DNA from: Zonotrichia leucophrys gambelii
Taxonomy: Eukaryota; Chordata; Aves; Passeriformes; Passerellidae
Reading direction: 5' to 3'
DNA length: 64,000 nucleotides
Assembly: GCF_028769735.1 (NCBI RefSeq)
Contig: NC_088178.1
Span: 19,356,357 to 19,420,356, forward strand
Made by a program: the position numbers and the translations under genes. The notes below the pieces were generated by a model. It worked only from the letters and a program-made list of their open reading frames with translations. It searched no databases and was not told where the DNA came from. Positions 48,301 to 60,829 of the stretch are shown here, in pieces. Every line of letters starts with the position of its first letter. Position 1 is the first letter of the stretch.

Positions 48301-50840
48301 AATGCCAACTCCTGCATCCTGAGATAAGGTTTCATTCTCATCAGTATTTGGTCTCCATTCAGACTCCTGTTGATATGTTCTTCCTTTCCCTTTTCTGATC
48401 TATCTGTTTGGCTTATGTTATTGTTCAGAAATAAACACATCACAGTCTTCCAGTAACCAAGCTGATTTATGTAGGTAAATGAGCTCTTCATCAAATGTCA
48501 GTCAGTAAAGCTCCTGCCCACTCAGATATTAATGCCCACTGTCTCAAAAACACCATTTATTAATATGAAATGTCAAATCCCAGAACTGAAACAAAAATGA
48601 CTGAATAGGACCAAAACCTAGTAAGCAATCCAGATCTTGGAATATATCTTGGGAATTCATCATAATAACTGACACCCAAAACCACTTTGATTCCAAATGG
48701 GTCATGCCATACAACTAAGATCAAGTCAGCCCTGTGATCAAAAGAAAAGAGACAAATTTGTGTATGCTGGATAAAAATCTTTTCTGTACCATTGAATTTG
48801 GTGGCAAAATTATTCTTGCCAAAGAAAGATTAATTTCTTTGTCTTTATCCAGACTTCATTCACCTGTCATGTAAACTTCAAGGCTGCAAGTGCTATTCCA
48901 GGTGGTACAGAGTTGCAACCGAGCATCCTAGGAGTTTTCTCAGGTAAAAAACTCTCAAATACCCAGCTGGACAAGTTTACCACACAAAGAGTGTGCTAGG
49001 CCTCCAGACACACTGTACAAAACAGCTAGAGCATCCATTTAGCCAGATATGGGCAGATTCAGCTAATTAAAGAATATTCCTCTGATGAAGGACTGGTGTA
49101 AAAGCTCTGAACTTCTCACTTCAGAACAACAAGAAATTGGTATCCACTTTAAATACCTCCCTGACTTCAGGAATGGTCTCTTGTGGTAGAGGAGAGCCTT
49201 TCTGCTCCCTCAGTGAGAGTAAAATGCTGGGTCATTTGGTGTTGAAACTTCTCTGAGTGAGTCTTATCTGTTGCCTCAGGAGCATACTTATTACTTGCTT
49301 TGTTTATGTTTTAATTTACTTTCCCTAAAGATAACACTTCAAAGCAGCAATTAATATTCTTGTAACCTCTTTACTGGTTCATCTTAACACCTGTTCATAC
49401 ATTTACAAAGAGAAACTCTGCATAAAGAAAGCAGCAAATACAGGAAGTATTGTAGAGGCCTCAACATATTCCCAGCCTTTTCCAATAATTTCTATGTTTT
49501 GTATTAAGAATAATTGTGGGTTTTGGTTATTCTAGGTTATGAATTTGTATGATGGCTTAAGCAAGTTAACAGCTTGGTCTTGATCTACATCCCAAAAATC
49601 TCTTAGTCCAGAGCTGTTGATAGCACAGCTGACTGCTCCATTTCACCAGTTATAATGTGTCACAGAGCCATGAAATTCTCCTTTTCCAGGACCTTTCTCT
49701 GCTATTCCCTGGATTTTGAAACGAAAACTTTTCCATGCATTTGCCAAGCTTGTCCAACCACTGGCATAGATCAAAACCAGTTATAACTGCAGCTGAGAAC
49801 ACACTAGAGCAGTAGAAGCAGAAGCACTGAAAACTTTCCTTCCCAAAAAGCCACGATTCCCATAGTTGTCTTGGTGTGTAAGGTCCAGTCCCAAATTACT
49901 GTGGAGAGGAGAGCATCTCTAGCCCAGGTTCTCAGCAAATGTCAATCTCCCTATGGCCACCAACTCCAGAGCAGCTGCCAAAGCAAGCCTTAGAGCTGAT
50001 TCTGCTATTTGCTCTCCCCAGAATTAAGAAGGGTTATTTTTAATTAGCATTTCTGCCAGTACCTTGCCTCACTCTGTGTAGTCTTACATGGATATGTTAA
50101 TACGTGGTTTTTTGTTCATGATTTGGATTAGGAATGGCTGGCAGGTATTCAGTCTGGATTCACCCACTTCTACAGAGGAAAAGTTATCAGCTTTGCTTTT
50201 CCATTAGATTTATAGGATTACAGCTGAAATCAGACCCGGATCCAGGGAGTTCTATTATCTCTGATCAATAAGCAATGAACAGGGGTAATATTGTTCTTCT
50301 AATATGGACACAGCATCTCCATAGGATATTGGAATAGCATTCAAACAAGGAATCACAAATCTAGTTTACTGGGAGATACCATTTACTAACCAAATTTCTG
50401 TTCAATTCTTCAGTCTAGCTAAACTGGGGATAAATCCTCTCACCTGCCTTATATAAATGAGAATGATATTTTACTTGCTACAGGATTTACAGAATATTAA
50501 TATCTTATACTAAGAAGAAGTTTATGAAAGAGGTATTTAACAGATGATGGTAGACCTTTAAGGACCTATGTTCTCTCTCAGGATCTGTGCAGAAGAGGTG
50601 CTGAACTTTGGCCTCCTGTTCTGACATGCTTGGACAGAAATAACCTTCAGACTTGCCAAAGCTTCCTCTTATGTGGGAATCAACAGAGGGGAAATATTCT
50701 TGCATTTTTACATTCATTTAAGAAAGCTTCATTACACTAATTTTGTTAATTGGTTACTAAACTGCTTACCCTAAATCTTCATTTCAAGTCTACATCTGCT
50801 CTCATTTTTTACCATATCTTAGTATTTTATACAGTATTTA
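45310..50840. other. Upstream flank, unannotated
   Basis: AT-rich non-coding DNA. Low-complexity AAAAAC-type sequence lies at about 46558-46590, and degenerate TATG/TATC tetranucleotides at 46720-46755. No exon, RNA gene or repeat family was recognised. More of the LINE relic could lie in its left edge. Confidence 0.5.
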
Positions 50841-50861
50841 TTTTCTTTTCCTTTTTTTTAA

Positions 50862-51454
50862 GTGGCTACCAATGCACCTAAGGCTATTTTGCTGTACAAA
50901 CTCCTGCTTCACTGCTTTTTACCTTTCTGTGAACTACAGAACATTTGTTTGCAAAATAAGCTTCACGAGTCCATTACTGCATTCAACAGCATTTCCCCCC
51001 CTCTCTTCTGCTACCCCATGCAGGGTGTCCATTCTGTCTGGCCAAAGCAAACGCAGCAAAGCCAAGGCTGCCAGATAGAAATTCCTATTTTGTTTGACCT
51101 TGCTGGGACAAGTGGTGATCTGTGTTATCTACATATTAAAAGCATCCTTCAGGGTCAAAACCTGGCCATTAGAAAGCAAGGATCAGTAAGAATGCATAAA
51201 AGTTGTCCCCAAATGAAATGCTTTCTAGAATTGCATCAGCTTTATCAAGAAATGGCAGCTTACAGCACTACACACATCTTTTTATACTGTCAAACATAAA
51301 CGCACAGGAATGTATAGGACATGATTGGCAAGTGCAACCACCAGATCTGCCAAAAAATTTGTGCACCTTGCCAAATAAATGGCAGTCAGACTGGGCAGTA
51401 CAGACACTGACTATGGCCCTGGCACCTTTGAGCAGTAAACCTTTGCCCTGCTAA
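50862..51454 (+). other. Overlapping open frames, not recognised
   Basis: A 145-codon frame (50862-51299) and an 83-codon frame (51203-51454) overlap in different phases. The local DNA is less AT-rich than its surroundings. The second product ends with a Trp- and Pro-containing stretch (LPNKWQSDWAVQTL) that reads somewhat protein-like. No domain, start context, splice site or family match supports a gene. A decayed mobile-element fragment with a frameshift is one possibility. Confidence 0.2.
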
Positions 51455-51649
51455 TAAATGGTAAAACACAATTGCATTTTTGTTTACCAACATATAGTCA
51501 GAACAGCATTATCTCAGTCCTTGAAAAGAAGACTCACTCTTCTTTATTTCCCCTTTCTTCTCCATTTTTTTCCTCATTTTTTTAGACAAATAATTTCATG
51601 TTCTCCTCCCTATGCTGCCAGTAGTATGTTCTGTTACCAGTCATGAGTG

Positions 51650-52190
51650 ATGTTCTGAGCACTGGAGTGCACAACCTGTTTTAATGAGCTCTGGCAGAAC
51701 ATCAGACTCATTCCCCCACCCCCTGTCTAATTACAACCTGCCATTTGTGTGACTCTGTTCCAGGATCTATCAGCAGATCTATTGGATACACCTATTTCTA
51801 GGGATTTATAAAAAAGCAATAATAATGAGCTTAAAAATGACTGAAGAATGGCATGCAGCTGCAATATTTTTGTATCCTTTCTACACTATTTACCCCATTG
51901 GCTTAAGATGTTTTTGAGGCCTATGTAAAGAGAAAAGTTTCCTGCAATTAACATATGCTGTCAATTAATTCACCTTTGGTACTTGAAGTAAAGTCATGAA
52001 AGTCTTTGGTGGCAATACAATTTGGAAAGTTTCACCCATAGTTCAAAGCTCTCATCCTGCAAGGACAAATACACATATTTTACTTGCTGCAATTTAGCAG
52101 ATGTGTTTATATCTAAAGGATGACTGATGTGTCTAAGAGTCAAGCCTGATGAAAGTCTTCAGCAGACCTCAATCTGCACTAACAGGCTGA
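51650..52190. other. Upstream flank, unannotated
   Basis: AT-rich non-coding DNA with nothing recognised. Confidence 0.5.
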
Positions 52191-52196
52191 AGCTAC

Positions 52197-52232
52197 TTTT
52201 GCCTCCTAAATATTGTTATTTAGGAGGTAAAA
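52197..52232. repeat. 16-bp hairpin with 4-nt loop
   Basis: CCTCCTAAATA (52202-52212) and TATTTAGGAGG (52217-52227) pair perfectly around TTGT. The flanking TTTTG and TAAAA extend the stem to 16 pairs with one G-T, which would be a G-U wobble in plus-strand RNA. The loop and stem are shorter than a typical microRNA precursor. Confidence 0.85.
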
Positions 52233-52239
52233 ATTAGTT

Positions 52240-55200
52240 TAAAACAAAGCATTTGAAAATTACTTTCAGTTCTACTCATGTGCCAACCATGATTTTTTCT
52301 GGACTCAGATCCTGGCAGAAAGATAAAGGATATATATCTAAGAATTTTGTATGTGGGCCAGCCAGGGACATAAATTGCTACAGAAAAATGCCACTCTCAT
52401 GATTAAGGACAGGTCTTCACCATCCTTTTCTAATTCTTCCAAATTTTGCTGAAATAAAATCTGCTTATGAACCAATCAACATGGTGCTTAAGTTGCTTTT
52501 GAAAATTCTAAGGCTTTATGGATAGAAATACATACAGAGACACACATATGTGTGTACAAAAAAAAATGCTGGTTTGATTTTCTAAGCTGTCAGTCATTCT
52601 CTAACAACTGTAGACTGCAATCCAGGACAAAATCAAAACATACCCTCCCTGCCTGCAGAGAAGGGTCATAAAGGTTTTAAGGTTATAAAGCCATCAGCTT
52701 ACACACTAATCAGATCTTAAAATATTTGCTGTCTGTTTAGTAGGATTGACTTAGGGTCCACTCAAGAGATTTGGAAAATAAAGGTATCAATCTTCACAGT
52801 TGTTACCTGCTCAAATACAGGAATGAGTCATTTACTTTGCTTATTCCTGTAGTAGGACACAGTTCAAATTTCCTACAAATCAATCTCAACTTCACCTGGT
52901 TACTAAGTAGTCAACTGCAGTACTTTGTTATTAGCCCACTTTCTTGGTAATTCTGTGGCCTGAGCCCAAATGTGGGAGGTCCCATCAGGCTCCAGGAAGA
53001 AAACTAAAGGTGACTGAACAAGTAAAACATGTAAGAGCAAATGCAGATCTGCAATTCCCACTACCCACTCATGTCTGGCTTGCCTGAGTGGTCCAAGAAT
53101 CACTACTGTGTACAGAAAATTAATTAAATATTTCATTTAAATTCTACACCTGACATTTCCTTACTGTTGTACCAAGAGTATACAATAAAGACAGTACTTG
53201 ATCTTTTTTTCCTTCTACATAGTTATCAATAGAGCAAAATTGATAATCTGAAGAAAGAGGAGCTTTATAGGACATAATTTTTTTTTTATTATTGAAAGTC
53301 CACTTCACTCCATGCAGCTATTTAATATGCTTTTTTATTTATTTCTGTATTGCATTTTCAAATCTCTGCTTTGTTCTCTGAACACTGCATGCCATGGCTC
53401 ATGGACTGACTTTGTCTGTGCCCAGTATCTCCTGCTTTCATCTACAGAACTTTTTCTGGCTCTGTTAACTGGAACATGTTCCTCAAGGGCTGGTTAAAGA
53501 GTGGATGATGGGGCATTACTTCCCTTATCCAACACACATGGATCTTCCCATAAGACAATGCACAGGCAATATCTGTGCTGTTTATCAGCCTTCCTTTGCT
53601 TTTGTAAATCAAGAATGTAATCTAGTTAATAGGTTTCCCCCTGTATGCCTATTTACATTTCTACAGCTTAATATATTCCATAAATTAAAAGGTTGAAGGG
53701 GCATATTTCAAGTTCAAACTCTGGCTACAGTTTTACAAGCGAAGGCTGCAATAGCTGTAAAATCCCAATTTCCAGAAGTACTAAATTAGTTAATTTTGCA
53801 GACAATGGTAAAATGGTAAACACAGATGTAATAAGAAATATTATCAAATCATTCTAAATTAAAAGTTGAGGAGTTCCATTTACCTGCATCAACCTGTGAC
53901 TGCATCAGCACCTGATGACATATATCTCTACATCTTATGGGTTCACCTTTTTTGCTGCCTGTCTTTCATGGATCCCTAGCTTTCTCCTAAATGTCCACAC
54001 AAATAAAAACTTTACTCTTTAAATGACTCAGTCATGAACTGCTACATCTACACTACCAAGAAATCCCAGGTTTTATTAGCTGGGACTGCCATGTTCTGTT
54101 TTCTGCAGAACAGAATGGCATTGTTTGATTAAAGGGCCTGCAGGTACTAAAAAGGTGGTGTTTTGAGGAGGACATTCAGAATCTGTTGATTTTGTCAAAC
54201 TTTATTTTCCAGTTTCATTACACTTAGCAGAAGTCACTTGCTGCTCCTAGAGAAGCTGGATGCATAGTGGCCATGGCCAATGATGATTTTTAAAATTATA
54301 ATTTATAGGTTATTTCATTTAAATCAATCTTCAGGTATTTCTTCTCTCAATAACCTGAACTAACATATAATGTTAGGGTTCCTATAGACCTGGGATTTGC
54401 TGCAAGTCTTTATGACTTTAAACATGACTTTTACTTGGCACTCACTTTTCCTATGTAGAAAGCAGAAATAACAGTGGCTTTGTGGGAATGGTGTGTGGAT
54501 ATACAAATTTAATGGCTGTGAGACATTCCAGAACTGTTGAGAGATGGCCACAGAAGAATTCAGGTAAAATCTCTAACACTAATGGAGTGATCCAGTGAGG
54601 GTTATAGTAACACTCCAAGCTATAGAAACACTTCAAGCTGGCCGAACGCTTTTGGAAGGCCAGTGTGAATTAATGACCAGCCTTGGTTCTCCATTTGGTT
54701 TTCTGGTTGCCGTTCCTTTTAGAAACAGTGTGAAGAATGCAAAGAGAGGTTCCGTTTCCCTGTTTGACAGTTGCCAAAGGAGTAATCCTTCATACTATTT
54801 TACTTGCATCCTATTACCCATGTCAACAAAACAGTGATAACTAAAATGAGCTCCAGTGTGGGTTTGGAGTATCTCTCTCCTGACCTCTGTATACAGGTAA
54901 TAATTTCTAAGGCTATTCATAGTTTCTGAATATATATAGAAGGCTGTATAAGGCCTGAATACAGCTCCTTTGTATTTGCAAGGTTGCAAAATAATGGAGT
55001 TTAAACCTGAAAATTAAGGTATACAAGAGAAAATTTCATGAGTCATAAAAGTAAAGATTCTAGACAAAGACTGTTCAACATGGATCTAACCTTCATTACT
55101 GTAATTTTTCATGCTATGAGCTGATTCAAAATAGTAGGGATGCTCCCTGGTAGTGCCCATTAATCCTTTGGTGCATACTAAAGAATGGACTCCTAGAGTG

Positions 55201-58200
55201 GTAGATATTGAAGTTCAAGGATGCTGAGAGTCATGAAAGGCATCAGAATACACTATAATCCTGCTGATAAAGGAAGGAAAATGCCAAGCAGCCAGTGCAG
55301 CTTCCCAAATGTCTACTCAAAGAATGGAGGGCAGCAAGAATGTTCTGGAAATTGAAAGAATTACATATAGATGAACAGAGCTGGACAAAGATAAGAGCAA
55401 GTGATTGTGTACAGAGGTAATTTTAGTTAAAGAAGAAACAGTGAATAAAAGAATATTTGAAGATATCAAAAAGAAAAAGTACACTAATGAAAAATTAGGC
55501 CAGGTAATAATCAGGAGGATTATCTTACTAATGACTCAAAACACAGCTGAGCTTCTCACACTGTGGGTTTGGGTTTTTTTTTCTTTTTAGTTCCGAGTTT
55601 GGTCTGTAAAAAAGAGAAATAAGGAAAGGTGGTGTGGATAGCAAAGAAAGAAGCAAAGAAAATCTGTTATTTCTCTATACCTGGCTCAGGAGCCCAAAGT
55701 TTTACTACCCTTCCCTAGGGCAGATTCACCTGGAGACAGACACATTTTCTCCAGATCTCTACCTTCACTTCAGGGAAAGTTTGCTGAAAACCCAAAAAGT
55801 TTCAATGAACTGTTGTTATCGATGAAACTTGACTTCAGCATATTTATTTCTACAATTAGCTAGAGTAACATTTGCAAGAGGGATCCTGAGGCTGGCCGGG
55901 CTGTAAAACAAGGAGTTTGTATCAAGTGAGTCCTCTCTGACTCAGTTTATATTGCTTTAATTCTAAGAGGTGGGAACAGAACTGTGCATGGAAATATATG
56001 ACCAAAGGGAGCTAGACAAGGCCTCAAGAGGAGCTCTTATTCTGACACCGAATAGGTAATAGTTGGCCAATTTCCTTTTCCCAAAATCCTCTGCAAAAGC
56101 TTGCTAAACTTCTAGAGGTGGTCTGTTCCCAACTCTTTTCTTATAAATCAGAAAGATTTCCTAACATCAGAACAACAACATGTGTTTCAAAGAGATCAAT
56201 TTCTTTCTTTTTTATTGTCAGTAGAAACAGGGAAATAAAACCCCCATACCATTGTCTTTTCCATGACAACATTTTGCAGGTGATTATTACATTCAGCTGC
56301 TTCTTTAGCAATCAATTCTATCAGCCTTTCATTTCTAAGCCTTGTGTTCTTGCTGGCATTCTCTCAGCTTTCTCCAAACTGTCCACACGCTGAAGTGTGA
56401 GATTGCAAGTGGAGAACAGTGGTCCTGGAGAGCCCCAGCAGTACTAAATATCATGGCATAATTAGATCACACTCCTGTTCCACACTTCATGGCAGCATTT
56501 GCGTTCTTTTTCATCCAGCATCACATTTGGGGAATGATTCCTATTCAGTTGATGGCCAGATAATTATCTGCAGTTATTTTGCACAGCTAATCAGTTCACA
56601 GTGTGTTGGTGTTTCCATGTAGAGATCTGCCTCTATTGGATGTCACCTTACTGATTTCAGAATGTTTATCCAACATTTGGCAATGTTTTTCCATCACCAT
56701 TTCCAGTTTTAATCTCCCCCTCACAGACCCTCCCAACCTTTTGGTCTGATCTACATTGAATTTCTTTTTTTATCCTCTGTTTCACAATCTCAATCAATAG
56801 CAAAATGCTTATAAAACCAGACACAGGAAAGATCCTTCTGGGTTTGCACTTATTTTGTCATTAGAGCTTGATGTATCAACAGACTTTACAAAATATCTCT
56901 CACACAACCTTATTAAAAATGTATTGAAATTATCTCAGATGTCACCACTATTTTAGCGACAGCAAGCAAAAATTGCCACAAAATGGGGGCCAGAATGCTT
57001 TAACAGTGACAATTTAAAGGAAGTAGAAAATAAATATTTCATATATTTCATATATCAGCATATAATTTCATACTAAATTTGCCAGTTTTATATTTTAGTC
57101 AAGGAGTAATCATACAAAAAAAAAAAAAACCCTTTTAAATGTTAGAAATATGAGTAAAAATATTAAGAATTCAATCCTTCCTCCAAAAATTCAAGTCACG
57201 CTTTGTTATGCACTGCAATTCCATAGAAAGGACACACTGGAAAGTCGAAAGAGAGAGCCAAGCATGGTAAATTAAACCTTACAGTGGATATCTGAAGAAG
57301 CCAAAACAGTAACTGGCTCTATATTGTAGAAATACTGTATCACAGCCCAATGAGGTGATAATCTTTCTCCCCATGGCTTTGGTGACACTGCACATGGAAT
57401 TCTGTACACAGATTTTGGCACTCTAATACTGCAAAAGTGCCAGTGAACTAACCATAATTCAGAAAAAAAACCTGAGGGGGTGTGTGTGGATTAGAGAGGA
57501 TGCTTTTGAAGAAGGATTAGAAGAACTGTTAAGATTTGCTTTAAAAAAGGCTATAGGGAATATTATAACATCTACAAACATCTACATTTGACAAGGAAGA
57601 AGTGAAGTTTTTCAGTTATAAAATAGATTACAATAATAAATTTCAAAATGAAGGCAAAACCCCAAACATTACCAGAATATTAGAAGGAGCTTCCTAAGTC
57701 TGTGGCCAATATATGTGTAACACTTTTATTTTAGCTTGGGTAACAGGGTGCAGCCTCTTGGGCCACTCTCACCAAAAGTAAAACATTTGCAAGCATTTAT
57801 TGGCTTCAATATTTGGCCTTAGGTGAAAGAAGCAATGATTTCAGTAATTGATGTAGGACTTAAACAGGAGGCTCAGAGAATGTCTAAAATGGGTTAAACA
57901 AGAGAAAAGTAATAGTCCTTCAACTACTACACATAAACCCTTTTTTTCTATGAAAAAAGTTACTTCTTAGAATTTCCATTGTTTCTATCACAATGTGTTT
58001 TTTTTTAAAAACACTGTTCATATCTGGTTTTAACACCTAAATCAGCCTATGAAATGGTGTATGTTTAACTGCAGTCCATATATATTTATTGATTTTTTTA
58101 AAAAACCCATCCTGTGATTTATTTTTAAATAACTAGCTTCAGTTATACTTCTGTAGAAGCTCACACAATTTATTGATAGACATTTTCCCAAAAAACTTAA

Positions 58201-60600
58201 ACAGAGAAATATTAGGTACATGACTGCTTCTGTACTTCAATAACCACCACTGATAGAGAAAATAGTGGAAAAAGCCAGAGATAAGGAATGGATTATTTTT
58301 TTGTTGTTTTGGCAGACAGATCAGCATTACTTTAGACATTATTATTAATATTCATATTGTGCCCCAGGATACTCACACAAAGCAATAAGAAAATTTTAAA
58401 AGGATTTTAGCAGAGACTTTTAATCTGTTTCAGACATTTTATCAAGTTATAGAAAACTGACAATGTCAAAATCCAGAGACTGCCAGCTGTCTCTGATGAA
58501 GTTATCAAAATCTGATGAAAGAAAGCTGTGCTACAATTGCTAGTCAGGAAGCCTGGCCCGGTTTGCTTCCATACTTGCTGATGAAACAAAAGTTACAGCT
58601 TGTAGAGAACAATTGGATATTTCCATGTGTTATTCCAGTAATAGCTTTCCCTGTCTCTTGCTTCCAGCTACCAGCAACGCTCGCTCGCTAAAATCTGACA
58701 AATGGACCGTGTTCAAAGTTGGCTAATTGGCACCTCAGTAGTGTGGACGTGACTTCTGTCTCCTCAAGCTCTGACAGTTCATCTGCTCTCAATGGTAACT
58801 TCCAGAGAAAGCCCAGACTATTCTTTTATCATCCATTGCTGTACAGTCACAAGCACTTGCTGTCACAATTGTCAATATACCCGAAACAAAACTATTGTAA
58901 AAAACAGTTTCTGTGCAGTCTTGAAGAATTTTAGATGATGCAAAAATGCCTCATAAAGATAACATAGTATGGTAAAACAGCAACTAAAATATTCTCAAGG
59001 CCTATAAAGAACCTATAAAGTTGAGGCCTATAAAATTGAACCTGATTTTGGAAAGTGTAGGATTGGGAAAGTCAGAAGTATGCAGCAATTTAAATTTAGT
59101 TAGGATTCATAAAATAAATACATTTCTGCAAAAAACGTAGGATATGGAGGTGCCACAATTTATAATAATCAAATTGTCCATTTGATAATAATTTTACTCT
59201 TAAAATACATCATAAATATTTTCAATAACTGATAGTTTACACTGGTTTAAACTAAATCAAATGTTCCCTAACCCTGACTGCTTTCAGAGTGAAATCTACA
59301 ATGGCAAGTTAGCAGACAGTGCACTCACCTGGACTATGCCTGTTGCACATGACAGGGAGCCCTCACTAGCATTTGGGAAAAGGCATGTTAATAGTCTTTG
59401 CAGCCTAATAAACACTGAAAAAAAATCCCAGTCAGCTTGATTGTTCTCACCATGACTTCAATTAAGCAGTGTACTTGGAGAGGACATGGTTTGAACAGGT
59501 AAGTGAGCAACACCTTTGATGTAAGGGCTCTGTTTGAGCTGAACTTGCAGTTTGTTATTTGTTTACCCAGTCTTAAAGCAAGATGATGCAGAAGGAATCA
59601 CACAGACAATATCTGGACTTCAGGTAGTCTGGTCAGTAATGAACTAATGACATGAGATCATGGCTAAGTATGTCTTCACGACCAGCATCTTTGTGTTAGT
59701 TAACTCCAGAGTTAGTGTTAGTTAACTTAACAGAGTTGAAGTAACCAAAGTGAAAATATGAACAAGTATTTTCTTCTTGTAGTTCAAATGGGGTTTTTTT
59801 TAGTAAATCTCAGATATCATCTCGTTAAATTTGGAGCATTCAGAAAATGGATAACACCCCTTCCTTTTTTAAATATAAGTTTTACAATCATTTTAAGTGT
59901 TTTGTAAATTAGATATAGCAGCCTTCTCAAAATTTTGGAGGAAAAGAGGGGACAAACATAGCCAGACACTTGGTAATGTATGTCAACAATGAGCTCCCAT
60001 TCAGAGATTTTTCCATAAAAAAATTTTATCCACTGCTATGGCAAGTCATTGCTGACTGTATGAACAATTTCAGTAACCACTAACATATGTGAAGTCTTTT
60101 TCATATGACTCATCACTATCAATAAAGCTCAAAAATGAAATCGAGAATAAGAAAGATTGGGTTGATTTGTAACTCATAGCTCAGTCAGAAAAACCGTTAT
60201 AAAAACAGATTGTTAAACAGTTGAATTTGTCATGGTCTCAAACTAAAAAACCTTCACCTCATTCTAAAAAGCATCAGTAAAATGAAAATAATAATTTTGG
60301 GTTTGTAAGAAATATCTTGGCAAGCAATGACTAAATAAAATAACCTTATTTTATTAAGTGTTCTCTACTTCAAGGCTGCAACTTCCACTCTATGTTCCAC
60401 CACCTCTGAGTGCAGGGCTAGTCAAAAACAAATTGATGCAAGGATGTGAGAGAAAGGGCACAGCAATATTTCCTCCACTTCTCTGAGCTGGCTTGCGGTA
60501 GTCTGAACTACAACTAAGTCTGGAGGTGACCTAATACACGGCAAGGCAGACCTCTTTTTATCATATCTTGCACACCCAGAGGAAACTCAGACTAAAGAAT
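52240..60600. other. Upstream flank, unannotated
   Basis: AT-rich non-coding DNA with many short frames and no recognisable exon. An A13 run lies near 57117. Small local duplications occur at 54600-54640 (TATAG-AACACT-CAAGCT type), 58998-59032 (CCTATAAA three times) and 59695-59735 (GTGTTAGTTAACT twice). No RNA gene was recognised. Confidence 0.5.
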
Positions 60601-60668
60601 AGATTCACCTCCCTCTCAGGAAGCCAAGCCACCGGTGACCAAAAGGCCACGTGAGGCAGGGCACGATG

Positions 60669-60825
60669 CTGGGGTGTTTGTGAGTGTGATGGGTCACATG
60701 CCTGAGGAGTATTGCAAGAGCTGGCAAGAGCTGCTGAAGGTTATCATAAGCCTTGTGCATCTCTGCTGGTTAAGCTCTGAAAGGCACTGCTGCTTGCAGA
60801 CAGTCCTGGGGTGTTTGTGAGTGTG
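60669..60825. repeat. 20-bp exact direct repeat, 137 bp apart
   Basis: CTGGGGTGTTTGTGAGTGTG is at 60669-60688 and again at 60806-60825. The sequence between is not otherwise repeated. A 15-bp part of it (GGGGTGTTTGTGAGT) also occurs at 32885-32899. Confidence 0.8.
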
Positions 60826-60829
60826 TACA

